A stretch of 5,024 nt of DNA from Verrucomicrobiia bacterium (GTDB taxonomy: Bacteria > Verrucomicrobiota > Verrucomicrobiia > CAIQCK01). Of the stretch, positions 1 through 5,024 are shown piece after piece. Both the position numbers and the translations under genes were made by a program. Position 1 is the first letter of the stretch. Each line of letters begins with the position of its first letter. The notes beneath the pieces were generated by a model. It was not told the origin of the DNA and did no database searches. It was given only the letters and a program-made list of their open reading frames with translations. The DNA lies in the NCBI GenBank assembly GCA_026417675.1, contig JAOACV010000243.1, positions 1-5,024 of the forward strand, in the 5' to 3' direction.

Positions 1-19
1 AGATGTGTATAAGAGACAG
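1..19. other. Tn5/Nextera mosaic-end adapter remnant (non-genomic)
   Basis: The first 19 bases, AGATGTGTATAAGAGACAG, are identical to the synthetic Tn5 mosaic end used in transposase-based library kits. Natural Tn5/IS50 outside and inside ends differ from this hybrid sequence, so an untrimmed adapter at a contig edge is far more likely than a real transposon end. The minus-strand gatB frame runs through it without a stop and would gain a spurious tail of about six residues after codon 445. Real sequence starts at base 20. Confidence 0.97.
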
Positions 20-1353
20 GCCTTGAAATCCGCCACCATCTTCGGGTTGGCCGTGATCACCTCGTCGCAGAACCTCTCAATCGCGTCCGCGTCGCTCACC
101 TGCGCCAAGCCTTTCTCCGAAACGATCACGCCGGGCGCCTTGCCCGACTGGAAAGCTTCGGCGAACACGTCCTTGGCTATCCTGGATGAAATCCTGCCGC
201 TGTCCACCAGTTCCACCAATTCGACAATGTGCGCCGCCGTCACCGGCGATTGCGCGATGGTCAGGTTGGACCCGGCGAGTTCGCGCAACAGGTCGTTGAT
301 GACCCAGTTGGCCACGGACTTCGGGTTCCTCGATTGCCGCGCCGCCGATTCGAAGAAGTCCGCCAGCGCGCGGTCGCCCGACAACACGCGCGCGTCGTAG
401 GCCGACACGCCATATTGCGACTCCAGCCGCTTGCGTTTCGCGCCCGGCAACTCCGGCACCCGCTTCCGCACTTCCGCCAGCCACGCCTCGCTCAACGCCA
501 TTGGCAGCAGGTCCGGCTCAGGGAAATATCTGTAATCGTGCGCGTGTTCTTTGACTCGCATGCTCTCGGTGATGCCGGCCACGTCGTCCCATCGGCGCGT
601 CTCCTGCACGAGCGTGCCGCCGCGTTTGAGCGTCTCGATCTGCCGCCGCGCCTCATACTCCAGTGCCCGCCGCACGCCGGAAAAGGTGTTCATGTTCTTG
701 ATCTCGACCTTCGCGCCAAACTCCGTCGCACCCAGCGGCCGCAGCGAGATGTTCACATCGCAGCGCACTTGGCCTTTTTCCATGTCGCAGTCGCTGATGC
801 CGCCGTAGATCAGGATTTCCTTCAACGCCGTCAGGTAGGCAAATGCCTCGTCGGGCGACGAGATTTCCGGCTCGCTCACGATCTCCATCAGCGGCGTCCC
901 CGCGCGGTTGAAATCCACGCCGCTGGTGCGCTCGAAATGGAAGCTCTTGCCCACATCCTCCTCCAGATGGATGCGCGTCAGCCGCACCACTTTCGTCTTG
1001 CCCGCGCGCTTCTTGTCCACGACGCCGTAGTCGAACTCAACTTGGCCGCCAATGACCAGCGGCAGGTCATACTGCGAAATCTGGTAGTTCTTCGGCATGT
1101 CCGGATAAAAATAGTTTTTCCGGTCGAACTTGGAGTAGCGCGCGATCTTCGCGCCCACCAGCAGCCCCGCCAGCACGGTCTTGCGCACCGCTTCCTCGTT
1201 GATCACCGGCAAACTGCCGGGATAGCCGAGGCACACCGGGCAGACGTTGGTGTTTGGTTCCGCCCCAAACTCCGTCGGACAGGCGCAGAATACCTTCGTG
1301 CGGGTCTTCACCTGCACATGCGTTTCAAGTCCGATACAGATTTCGTAGTCCAT
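20..1353 (-). CDS. gatB: Asp-tRNA(Asn)/Glu-tRNA(Gln) amidotransferase subunit B, 3' end missing
   Basis: GatB binds the misacylated tRNA, activates the glutamyl or aspartyl carboxylate with ATP, and receives ammonia from GatA for transamidation in the cytoplasm. My translation begins MDYEICIGLETHVQVKT. It contains a CxC...CxxC cluster (C23, C25, C38, C41) typical of the zinc-binding GatB form. Further family signatures are YPGSLPVIN (44-52), FDRKNYFYPD (76-85), HLEEDVGK (129-136), NRAGTPLMEIVSEP (149-162), RCDVNIS (197-203) and DYRYFPEPD (273-281). From about residue 295 it continues into the helical and YqeY-like tRNA-binding tail. About 445 codons are present; the family usually has 475-500, so the C-terminal few dozen residues lie beyond the contig edge. 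The ATG start fits the family N-terminus (VIGLEVH-like) and has no obvious Shine-Dalgarno sequence. It lies 51 bp downstream of gatA, in the same reading frame. Identification is very secure. Confidence 0.97.
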
Positions 1354-1368
1354 TGCTTGTGCGTAACC

Positions 1369-1416
1369 GGTGATTCGTTTGAAACCCGAACCACAAATCA
1401 CGGATCACGAATCACC
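1369..1416. repeat. 10-bp perfect inverted repeat spanning the gatA-gatB gap
   Basis: GGTGATTCGT at 1369-1378 is the exact reverse complement of ACGAATCACC at 1407-1416. A 28-base loop separates the arms. The right arm contains the last codons of gatA and abuts its TGA stop. In the gatA-gatB transcript this could fold into a modest stem, but the long loop and lack of a U tract argue against a terminator. The left arm is a single GTGATTC unit in the orientation opposite to the neighbouring heptamer array, so the inversion may simply reflect the repeat family. Confidence 0.5.
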
Positions 1417-1422
1417 AATCAC
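1381..1422 (-). repeat. Tandem heptamer array, GTGATNN, at the gatA 3' end
   Basis: Read on the minus strand, consecutive 7-mers are GTGATTG (1422-1416), GTGATTC (1415-1409), GTGATCC (1408-1402) and GTGATTT (1401-1395). Two decayed units follow, GTGGTTC (1394-1388) and GGGTTTC (1387-1381). The array supplies the last few codons of gatA and its TGA stop. Because 7 is not a multiple of 3, an extended run in this orientation brings a TGA into every reading frame. A similar array lies between gatC and gatA in the opposite orientation. The origin is unknown; replication slippage or a genome-wide intergenic repeat family are both possible. Confidence 0.75.
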
Positions 1423-2877
1423 AGGCCTTTCCCGGTGCCACGCCGTCGCCTGCTCATAAGCGTGCGCGACGCGCAAAATCGTCTCTTCGCCAAACGGCTT
1501 GCCGAGAACCTGCAAACCAATTGGCAGCTTCGGTTGCGCCGTGAACCCGCACGGCACGCTGACGCCGCAGATGCCGGCGATGTTGGCGCTGACGGTGAAA
1601 ATGTCGCTCAAATACATCGTCAGCGGGTCATCCGCGCGCTCGCCGATCCTGAACGCCGGCACCGGAGAGGTTGGCGTGAGGATCGCGTCGCACCTTTGGA
1701 ACGCCTCCGTGAAATCGCGGCGGATCAGAGTCCGCACCTTCTGCGCGCGCAGGTAATAGGCGTCGTAGTAACCGCTGGAGAGCACGTAGGTGCCGAGGAT
1801 GATGCGCCGGGTTACCTCCGGACCAAACCCCGCGCCGCGCGTGCGGCCATACATGTCCATCGGGTCCTTCGCGTCTTTCGCGCGGAAACCATAGCGCACG
1901 CCGTCGAAGCGCGCGAGGTTGGCCGACGCCTCGGCGGTGGCGATGATGTAATAAACCGCCAGCGCATACGCCGTGTGCGGCAGCGAAATCTCCACGATCT
2001 CCGCGCCAAGCGAGGCGAGCGTCTTCACCGCCGCGCGCACGGCCGTCTCGACCTCGCGGTCCATGCCCTCGGTGAAATACTCTTTCGGCAAACCGAGCCG
2101 CAGACCCCGCACGTCGCCGGTCAACGCCCGCGTGTAGTCCGGCACAGGCTCCGGCAGGCTGGTCGAGTCGTTCGGATCGTGCCCCGCAATGACGGCAAAC
2201 AGCAACGCCGCGTCGGTCACGTCCCTGGCGAACGGCCCGATCTGGTCCAGCGACGACGCAAATGCCACCAGCCCGTAGCGCGACACGCGCCCGTAAGTCG
2301 GCTTCAGCCCTACCACGCCGCAGACAGCCGCCGGTTGGCGGATACTACCGCCGGTGTCGCTGCCGAGGGTCAGTTGCACTTCACCCGCCGCGACCGCCGC
2401 CGCGCTGCCGCCGCTGGAGCCGCCGGGAATCCGGTCGAGGTCCCACGGGTTGCGTGTGACGCCGAACGCCGAGTTCTCCTGCGAGCTGCCCATCGCGAAC
2501 TCGTCCATGTTCAACCGCCCGACCGGAATCGCGCCCGCAGCGCGCAGTTTGGCAATCACGGTTGCGTCATACGGCGCGACGTAGCCCTGCAAAATCTTCG
2601 ACCCGCATCGGCACGTATGGCCCTTGACGTTGATGACGTCCTTGATGCCCACCGGCACGCCAGCCAGCGGTCCCAATGCTTCGCCGCGTGCCCGCCGTTC
2701 GTCCACGTCGCGCGCCGCCGCAAGCAGTTCGTCGCGGTCCCACTCGAGGAACGCATGAATCCGCCCGTCCACCGCTTCGATCCGCGCCGCCACGTCGTGC
2801 GCGAGGTCTGCCGCGGCGATTTCCTTTTTCGCCAGTCGCGGCAGTAGTTCGTGGATGGGGCGGTCGGTCAGAGGCAC
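1405..2877 (-). CDS. gatA: Asp-tRNA(Asn)/Glu-tRNA(Gln) amidotransferase subunit A
   Basis: GatA is the amidase-signature subunit of GatCAB. It hydrolyses glutamine (or asparagine) and channels ammonia to GatB. The 490-residue protein is full length for the family. The complete Ser-cisSer-Lys triad is visible: Lys79 in GVPVGIKD (73-80), cis-Ser154 in the glycine-serine loop [11 protein letters not shown] (151-161), and nucleophile Ser178 in [11 protein letters not shown] (172-182). These positions match the numbering I recall for well-studied GatA enzymes. Other conserved blocks are [17 protein letters not shown] (91-107), [14 protein letters not shown] (190-203) and PTSPVPAF near residue 410. 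The start is GTG, because no in-frame ATG lies upstream before the frame enters gatC and the [13 protein letters not shown]-terminus fits the family. There is no clear ribosome binding site. It lies 31 bp after gatC, presumably co-transcribed. Its C-terminal codons and stop are embedded in a heptamer repeat. Confidence 0.98.
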   Translation of the reverse strand: MPLTDRPIHELLPRLAKKEIAAADLAHDVAARIEAVDGRIHAFLEWDRDELLAAARDVDERRARGEALGPLAGVPVGIKDVINVKGHTCRCGSKILQGYVAPYDATVIAKLRAAGAIPVGRLNMDEFAMGSSQENSAFGVTRNPWDLDRIPGGSSGGSAAAVAAGEVQLTLGSDTGGSIRQPAAVCGVVGLKPTYGRVSRYGLVAFASSLDQIGPFARDVTDAALLFAVIAGHDPNDSTSLPEPVPDYTRALTGDVRGLRLGLPKEYFTEGMDREVETAVRAAVKTLASLGAEIVEISLPHTAYALAVYYIIATAEASANLARFDGVRYGFRAKDAKDPMDMYGRTRGAGFGPEVTRRIILGTYVLSSGYYDAYYLRAQKVRTLIRRDFTEAFQRCDAILTPTSPVPAFRIGERADDPLTMYLSDIFTVSANIAGICGVSVPCGFTAQPKLPIGLQVLGKPFGEETILRVAHAYEQATAWHRERPVIGDS

Positions 2878-2883
2878 GGGAGC

Positions 2884-2911
2884 GTGATGGGTGATGAGCG
2901 ACAGGTGATTA
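2884..2911 (+). repeat. Tandem heptamer array, GTGATNN, in the gatC-gatA gap
   Basis: On the plus strand four 7-mers run in perfect register: GTGATGG (2884-2890), GTGATGA (2891-2897), the decayed GCGACAG (2898-2904) and GTGATTA (2905-2911). The last unit contains, on the minus strand, the TAA stop of gatC (2911-2909). The array fills most of the 31-bp gap and ends seven bases upstream of the gatA GTG start, where a ribosome binding site would be expected. It shares its GTGAT core with the gatA-gatB array but has the opposite orientation relative to the genes. Confidence 0.6.
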
Positions 2912-3208
2912 CTCGACGATCTTGGGGACGATGAAGAGGTTGTTGGCCTGCTGGGGAGCGTTTTTCAGGAAAGGCCCCGGGTCGCCGCACGGGCGCGGTT
3001 CGTCGGCGCGGAAGACGTTGGTGATAGGCGTTGCGTGGGCGGTCGGCTCGATGCCCTCAACGTTGACTTCCTCCAGCTTTTCGACGTAGGCGACGATCTG
3101 CTGAAGCTGGCCGCTAAACCGGGCCACCTGCTCGGGCGTCAGCGACAACCGGGCCAGTTGCGCCAAATACGGCACGTCCAGTTGCGGCGTTTGTTTTTCG
3201 GGACTCAC
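2909..3208 (-). CDS. gatC: Asp-tRNA(Asn)/Glu-tRNA(Gln) amidotransferase subunit C
   Basis: GatC is the small subunit that wraps around the GatA-GatB interface and stabilises the complex. The product is 99 residues, normal for the family. Typical features are an N-terminal helix with [17 protein letters not shown] (12-28), the [18 protein letters not shown] segment (45-62) followed by NVFRADEP (64-71), and the C-terminal [19 protein letters not shown] (81-99), which closely resembles the usual NAP...FFVVPKVVE ending. The start must be GTG: reading back in frame, no ATG, GTG or TTG codon occurs before the in-frame TAG that ends parB at 3332-3334. No Shine-Dalgarno sequence is evident. It is the first of three adjacent gat genes, and the C-A-B order is a common bacterial operon arrangement. 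Confidence 0.96.
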   Translation of the reverse strand: MSPEKQTPQLDVPYLAQLARLSLTPEQVARFSGQLQQIVAYVEKLEEVNVEGIEPTAHATPITNVFRADEPRPCGDPGPFLKNAPQQANNLFIVPKIVE

Positions 3209-3258
3209 GGGGCGGCAAGTGAAACGAAAGGACAGGAGGCTTTCAAGGAAATTGTCGG

Positions 3259-3282
3259 CGCGGCCCAGGCATCCTGGCCGCG
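3259..3282 (-). terminator. GC-rich bulged hairpin between parB and gatC, possible terminator
   Basis: CGCGGCCCAGG (3259-3269) pairs with CCTGGCCGCG (3273-3282) to give a 10-bp stem with one bulged C and a three-base loop (CAT). It lies downstream of the parB stop and upstream of the gatC start. On the minus strand the stem is followed by CCGACAATTTCC, which holds only a short T run, so intrinsic termination would be weak. An outer 9-bp inverted repeat, TGTCGGCGC (3253-3261) with GCGCCGACA (3311-3319), overlaps the left arm by three bases. It could extend the structure or compete with it. Alternatives are an attenuator or an mRNA-processing site. The structure is clearly visible; its function is inferred. 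Confidence 0.4.
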
Positions 3283-3331
3283 ATGTTGAGCAGGAATTGA
3301 CAACGACGCGGCGCCGACAGGAATGACTGCG

Positions 3332-4273
3332 CTATGGCTGGCTGCCTCCCAAGAGTTCGCCCAGTCTTTCCAAGTCGTCGTCGGTGTAATACTCGATGCG
3401 GATGAAACCGCCGAGGGATTGGGGGGTCACAGTCACTTTCGTGCCAAGCTTCTGGCAGAGGGTGTTTTCGAGCGCGAGGACGTGAGGGGGCTTTTCCACC
3501 TCGGCCCCGCGCTTGCGACGCAGGGCTTGGCGGCGGCCGGTGGTGGCTTTGATGCGCTCGACCAGCTTTTCGGTGTCGCGCACATTGAGCCCGTCGCGCA
3601 GAACGCGCTCGGCCACGAGTTTCATCTCCTCGGCGATGGTGAGGCCGAGGATGACTTTGGCGTGGCCGACGGAGAGTTGCCCATCGCGGACCCAAGCTTG
3701 GACGTCTTCCGGCAGCGCGAGCAGGCGCAGCGAGTTGGCGACGGTGGCGCGGTTCTTGCCAACTTGCTGGGCCACTTGTTCCTGGGTCAGGCCGAATCTT
3801 TGGATCAACTGCTGGTAACCCTGCGCTTCCTCAATGGGGTTGAGGTCTTCGCGCTGGAGGTTCTCGATCAGCGCCAGTTCGAGCGAGTCGCGGTCGTCGG
3901 CCTTGCGAACGAGGGCCGGCACGGTCGCCAAGCCGAGTTCGCGCGCGGCGCGCAGTCGGCGTTCGCCGGCGATGAGTTCGTAGCCTTGGCCGTCGGCAGC
4001 GGGACGGACGATGAGGGGCTGGACGATGCCGCGTTCGCGGATGGAAGCGATCAGCTCTTCCAGCGCCTGCTGCTCGAACTTGGTCCGGGGTTGAAACGGG
4101 TTGGCGCGAATGTTGGCCAGTTCAATCTGAATGACGGTGTCGCCGGGCGGCGGCGGCACCGGCGCGACGGGCGCGGGCATGATGGCGGGCGCGACGGGCG
4201 CGGGCGGCGAGGCCGGTTTGGAGAAACCGCGCTGGATCAACGCGTCAAGTCCTTTGCCGAGCGCCTTTTTCAT
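3332..4273 (-). CDS. parB: Chromosome-partitioning protein ParB (Spo0J/Noc family)
   Basis: ParB binds parS sites, closes into a CTP-dependent sliding clamp and spreads on origin-proximal DNA. It works with ParA and loads SMC for chromosome segregation. The 313-residue protein has the full domain order. The N-terminal KKALGKGLDALI (2-13) matches the conserved ParA-contact motif. A Pro/Ala-rich linker (19-43) follows, then the CTPase/ParB domain with NPFQPR (58-63), GERRLRA (103-109) and ENLQREDLNPIEEA (137-150). The helix-turn-helix is LTQEQVAQQVGKNRATVANSLRLL (162-185). The C-terminal dimerisation region lies at about 265-310. The ATG start coincides with the conserved N-terminus. No parA gene lies upstream; instead the gene is divergent from a pseudopilin gene and followed by gatCAB. 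A Noc or plasmid-type ParB is less likely given the canonical chromosomal-type motifs. The family call is very secure; a role in chromosome segregation is inferred. Confidence 0.97.
   Translation of the reverse strand: MKKALGKGLDALIQRGFSKPASPPAPVAPAIMPAPVAPVPPPPGDTVIQIELANIRANPFQPRTKFEQQALEELIASIRERGIVQPLIVRPAADGQGYELIAGERRLRAARELGLATVPALVRKADDRDSLELALIENLQREDLNPIEEAQGYQQLIQRFGLTQEQVAQQVGKNRATVANSLRLLALPEDVQAWVRDGQLSVGHAKVILGLTIAEEMKLVAERVLRDGLNVRDTEKLVERIKATTGRRQALRRKRGAEVEKPPHVLALENTLCQKLGTKVTVTPQSLGGFIRIEYYTDDDLERLGELLGGSQP
4161..4205 (-). repeat. 18-bp direct repeat encoding the Ala-Pro-Val linker of ParB
   Basis: GGCGCGACGGGCGCGGGC occurs identically at 4161-4178 and 4188-4205, with a 27-bp period (nine codons, in frame). 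It encodes the repeated Ala-Pro-Val-Ala-Pro segment in the disordered linker between the ParA-binding N-terminus and the CTPase domain of ParB. The repeat suggests that the linker length changes by in-frame slippage or duplication. Such linkers usually tolerate length variation. Confidence 0.8.
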
Positions 4274-4281
4274 CTGCGCGC

Positions 4282-4310
4282 TGTTTACCTCGCGAAGCGG
4301 GCAATGTCAA
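4282..4310 (-). promoter_or_regulatory. Candidate sigma70-type promoter of parB, near-leaderless
   Basis: On the minus strand a perfect TTGACA (4310-4305) is followed, after exactly 17 bases, by TAAACA (4287-4282), a weak -10 with three of six consensus matches including the initial TA. A run of six A (4323-4318) lies upstream of the -35. Transcription would start near base 4275, about two bases before the parB ATG, giving a leaderless or nearly leaderless mRNA. This fits the lack of a ribosome binding site. The -35 is convincing and the -10 is weak. Confidence 0.45.
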
Positions 4311-4343
4311 AGAGATGTTTTTTGCAAGGTCCGAGGAAATCTT

Positions 4344-4372
4344 TTGCGTCGGTCGGGGGGATGTCGGATAAT
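4344..4372 (+). promoter_or_regulatory. Candidate sigma70-type promoter of the pseudopilin-like gene
   Basis: GATAAT at 4367-4372 matches the -10 consensus in five of six positions. TTGCGT at 4344-4349, 17 bases upstream, is a poor -35 (three of six). Transcription would begin near 4379, leaving a leader of roughly 13 bases before the ATG at 4392. The -10 overlaps an alternative in-frame ATG at 4371, so if this promoter is real only the 4392 start is usable. It is divergent from the parB promoter candidate. Confidence 0.35.
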
Positions 4373-4391
4373 GGGCTGTAGTGAAACAACG

Positions 4392-5006
4392 ATGAAGACG
4401 CGACGATCGCCGTGCCGCGGCGGTTTCACGCTGGTGGAACTGCTGGCGGGCATTATGATCATGGCCGTGCTCGCCTCACTGCTGTTTGTGGGCATCTCCG
4501 GGGTGCGCGAGAGCGGCAATCGGGTGAAGTGCATCAACAACCTGAGGCAACTGGCCATGGCGGTGACGCAGTTCGCGAGGGACAACGATGTCTTTCCCGA
4601 CCGTGACCGTTGGCTGGCCACCGACGCTGGGCGGGGTGCGCGAACCGGACAGCTCTACAAGTATCTCGGGGATGCCAAGCTTTACGCTTGCCCGTCGGAC
4701 ACTGTGCTGACGGCCGGCCTGGATTCGGGCAACGCGTCGCGTCTGACGAGTTACGCATACAACGGTTGGTTCTCCGGCAAGAACGCCAATATCTCCGTGG
4801 ACATGTCGGCCGCGGTGGTCTTCATCGAACCGGATATGCCCGACCAAGGTCCGGGCACCACGTCCTTCGAGGGCGCTGGCGCGCCGGCGCTGACGACCCG
4901 GCACAAGGGAGGCGGCCTCATTGGATACGGCGACGGACACTACGAGTATTACAGCAGGATCAAATACGAAGCCAACAAGGCCAAGATTTTCCAAGTCACG
5001 CAGTAG
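4392..5006 (+). CDS. Type II secretion/pseudopilin-like protein with prepilin N-terminus and H-x9-DG C-terminus
   Basis: This is a 204-residue secreted or membrane-anchored pseudopilin-like protein. The leader MKTRRSPCRGG is short and basic and ends in a prepilin-peptidase site, G11 before F12. It is followed by FTLVELL with the conserved Glu at mature position +5 (E16) and a hydrophobic helix to about residue 35. The ectodomain has CINNLRQLAMAVTQFARDND (47-66), CPSD (100-103), SYAYNG (120-125) and RHKGGGLIGYGDGH (170-183). In the last segment H171 and D181-G182 form an exact H-x9-DG motif. The set resembles the DUF1559-like and H-x9-DG families expanded in Planctomycetes and Verrucomicrobia; their function is largely unknown. 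C47 and C100 could form a disulfide. I chose the ATG at 4392 because it gives a standard short leader; an in-frame ATG at 4371 would add seven residues. No other pilus or secretion gene is visible, so it appears to stand alone. The family call is secure; the substrate or role is unknown. Confidence 0.9.
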   Translation: MKTRRSPCRGGFTLVELLAGIMIMAVLASLLFVGISGVRESGNRVKCINNLRQLAMAVTQFARDNDVFPDRDRWLATDAGRGARTGQLYKYLGDAKLYACPSDTVLTAGLDSGNASRLTSYAYNGWFSGKNANISVDMSAAVVFIEPDMPDQGPGTTSFEGAGAPALTTRHKGGGLIGYGDGHYEYYSRIKYEANKAKIFQVTQ

Positions 5007-5024
5007 CACGGCCCCGCCCAGCAC

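Noticed and set aside
1..19. A natural Tn5 or IS end
   Set aside because: The sequence matches the synthetic mosaic end rather than the natural outside or inside ends. It sits exactly at the contig edge, with no transposase and no target duplication visible.
1369..1416. Intrinsic terminator between gatA and gatB
   Set aside because: The inverted repeat has a 28-base loop and no T tract, and it lies inside an operon whose products are needed in equal amounts.
229..2847. Very long plus-strand open frame of 872 codons opposite gatA and gatB
   Set aside because: It is antisense to two unmistakable genes, is rich in Arg/His/Ala as expected from reverse reading of GC-rich codons, and has no recognisable domain. 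It arises from codon bias on the real strand.
3323..4381. Plus-strand 352-codon open frame opposite parB
   Set aside because: It covers parB entirely on the opposite strand and its translation shows no family motif. ParB on the minus strand has every expected domain.
4381..4388. GTGAAACA, identical to half of a parS site
   Set aside because: The left half (4373-4380) does not match TGTTTCAC, so no palindromic parS exists here. Similar half matches at 3219-3225 and 4424-4430 are also incomplete, and the latter encodes the GFT of the pilin motif.
4131..4391. Long N-terminal extension of the pseudopilin-like gene, starting inside parB
   Set aside because: The in-frame extension is antisense to the start of parB and would bury the prepilin signal far from the N-terminus. 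A class III leader must be short, which favours the ATG at 4392.
5007..5024. Terminator or another gene start after the pseudopilin-like gene
   Set aside because: Only 18 bases remain before the window ends, and they show no hairpin or start signal that could be judged.

Overview
This window looks like the end of a contig from a GC-rich bacterium, probably of the Verrucomicrobiota (Planctomycetes-Verrucomicrobia-Lentisphaerae group). The taxonomic hint comes mainly from the gene at the right end. It is a small pseudopilin-like protein with an FTLVELL class III signal, CPSD and SYAYNG segments, and an exact C-terminal H-x9-DG motif, a combination abundant in PVC bacteria. This placement is an inference. 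The first 19 bases are not genomic: they match the Tn5/Nextera mosaic-end adapter, so the biological sequence begins at base 20.

Layout: four genes lie on the minus strand, in transcription order parB (4273-3332), gatC (3208-2909), gatA (2877-1405) and gatB (1353 to the contig edge, missing its last few dozen codons). A fifth gene, the pseudopilin-like protein (4392-5006), lies divergently on the plus strand. The 118 bp between parB and this gene carries candidate promoters in both directions. The parB candidate has a perfect TTGACA -35 and would give an almost leaderless mRNA.

Function: GatC, GatA and GatB form the heterotrimeric GatCAB amidotransferase. It converts misacylated Glu-tRNA(Gln) and/or Asp-tRNA(Asn) to Gln-tRNA(Gln) and/or Asn-tRNA(Asn). 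All catalytic residues that can be checked are present, and a CxC...CxxC zinc-type cluster is seen in GatB. ParB is a chromosome-partitioning CTPase and DNA-binding protein; no parA gene and no complete parS site is visible here. A GC-rich hairpin between parB and gatC may separate the partition gene from the translation genes.

The least expected structure is a family of 7-bp tandem repeats with a GTGAT core. One array sits in each of the two gat intergenic gaps, in opposite orientations, and each overlaps the stop codon of the gene upstream. Otherwise the genes are ordinary housekeeping genes. I see no convincing new defence, mobile or biosynthetic system in this window.
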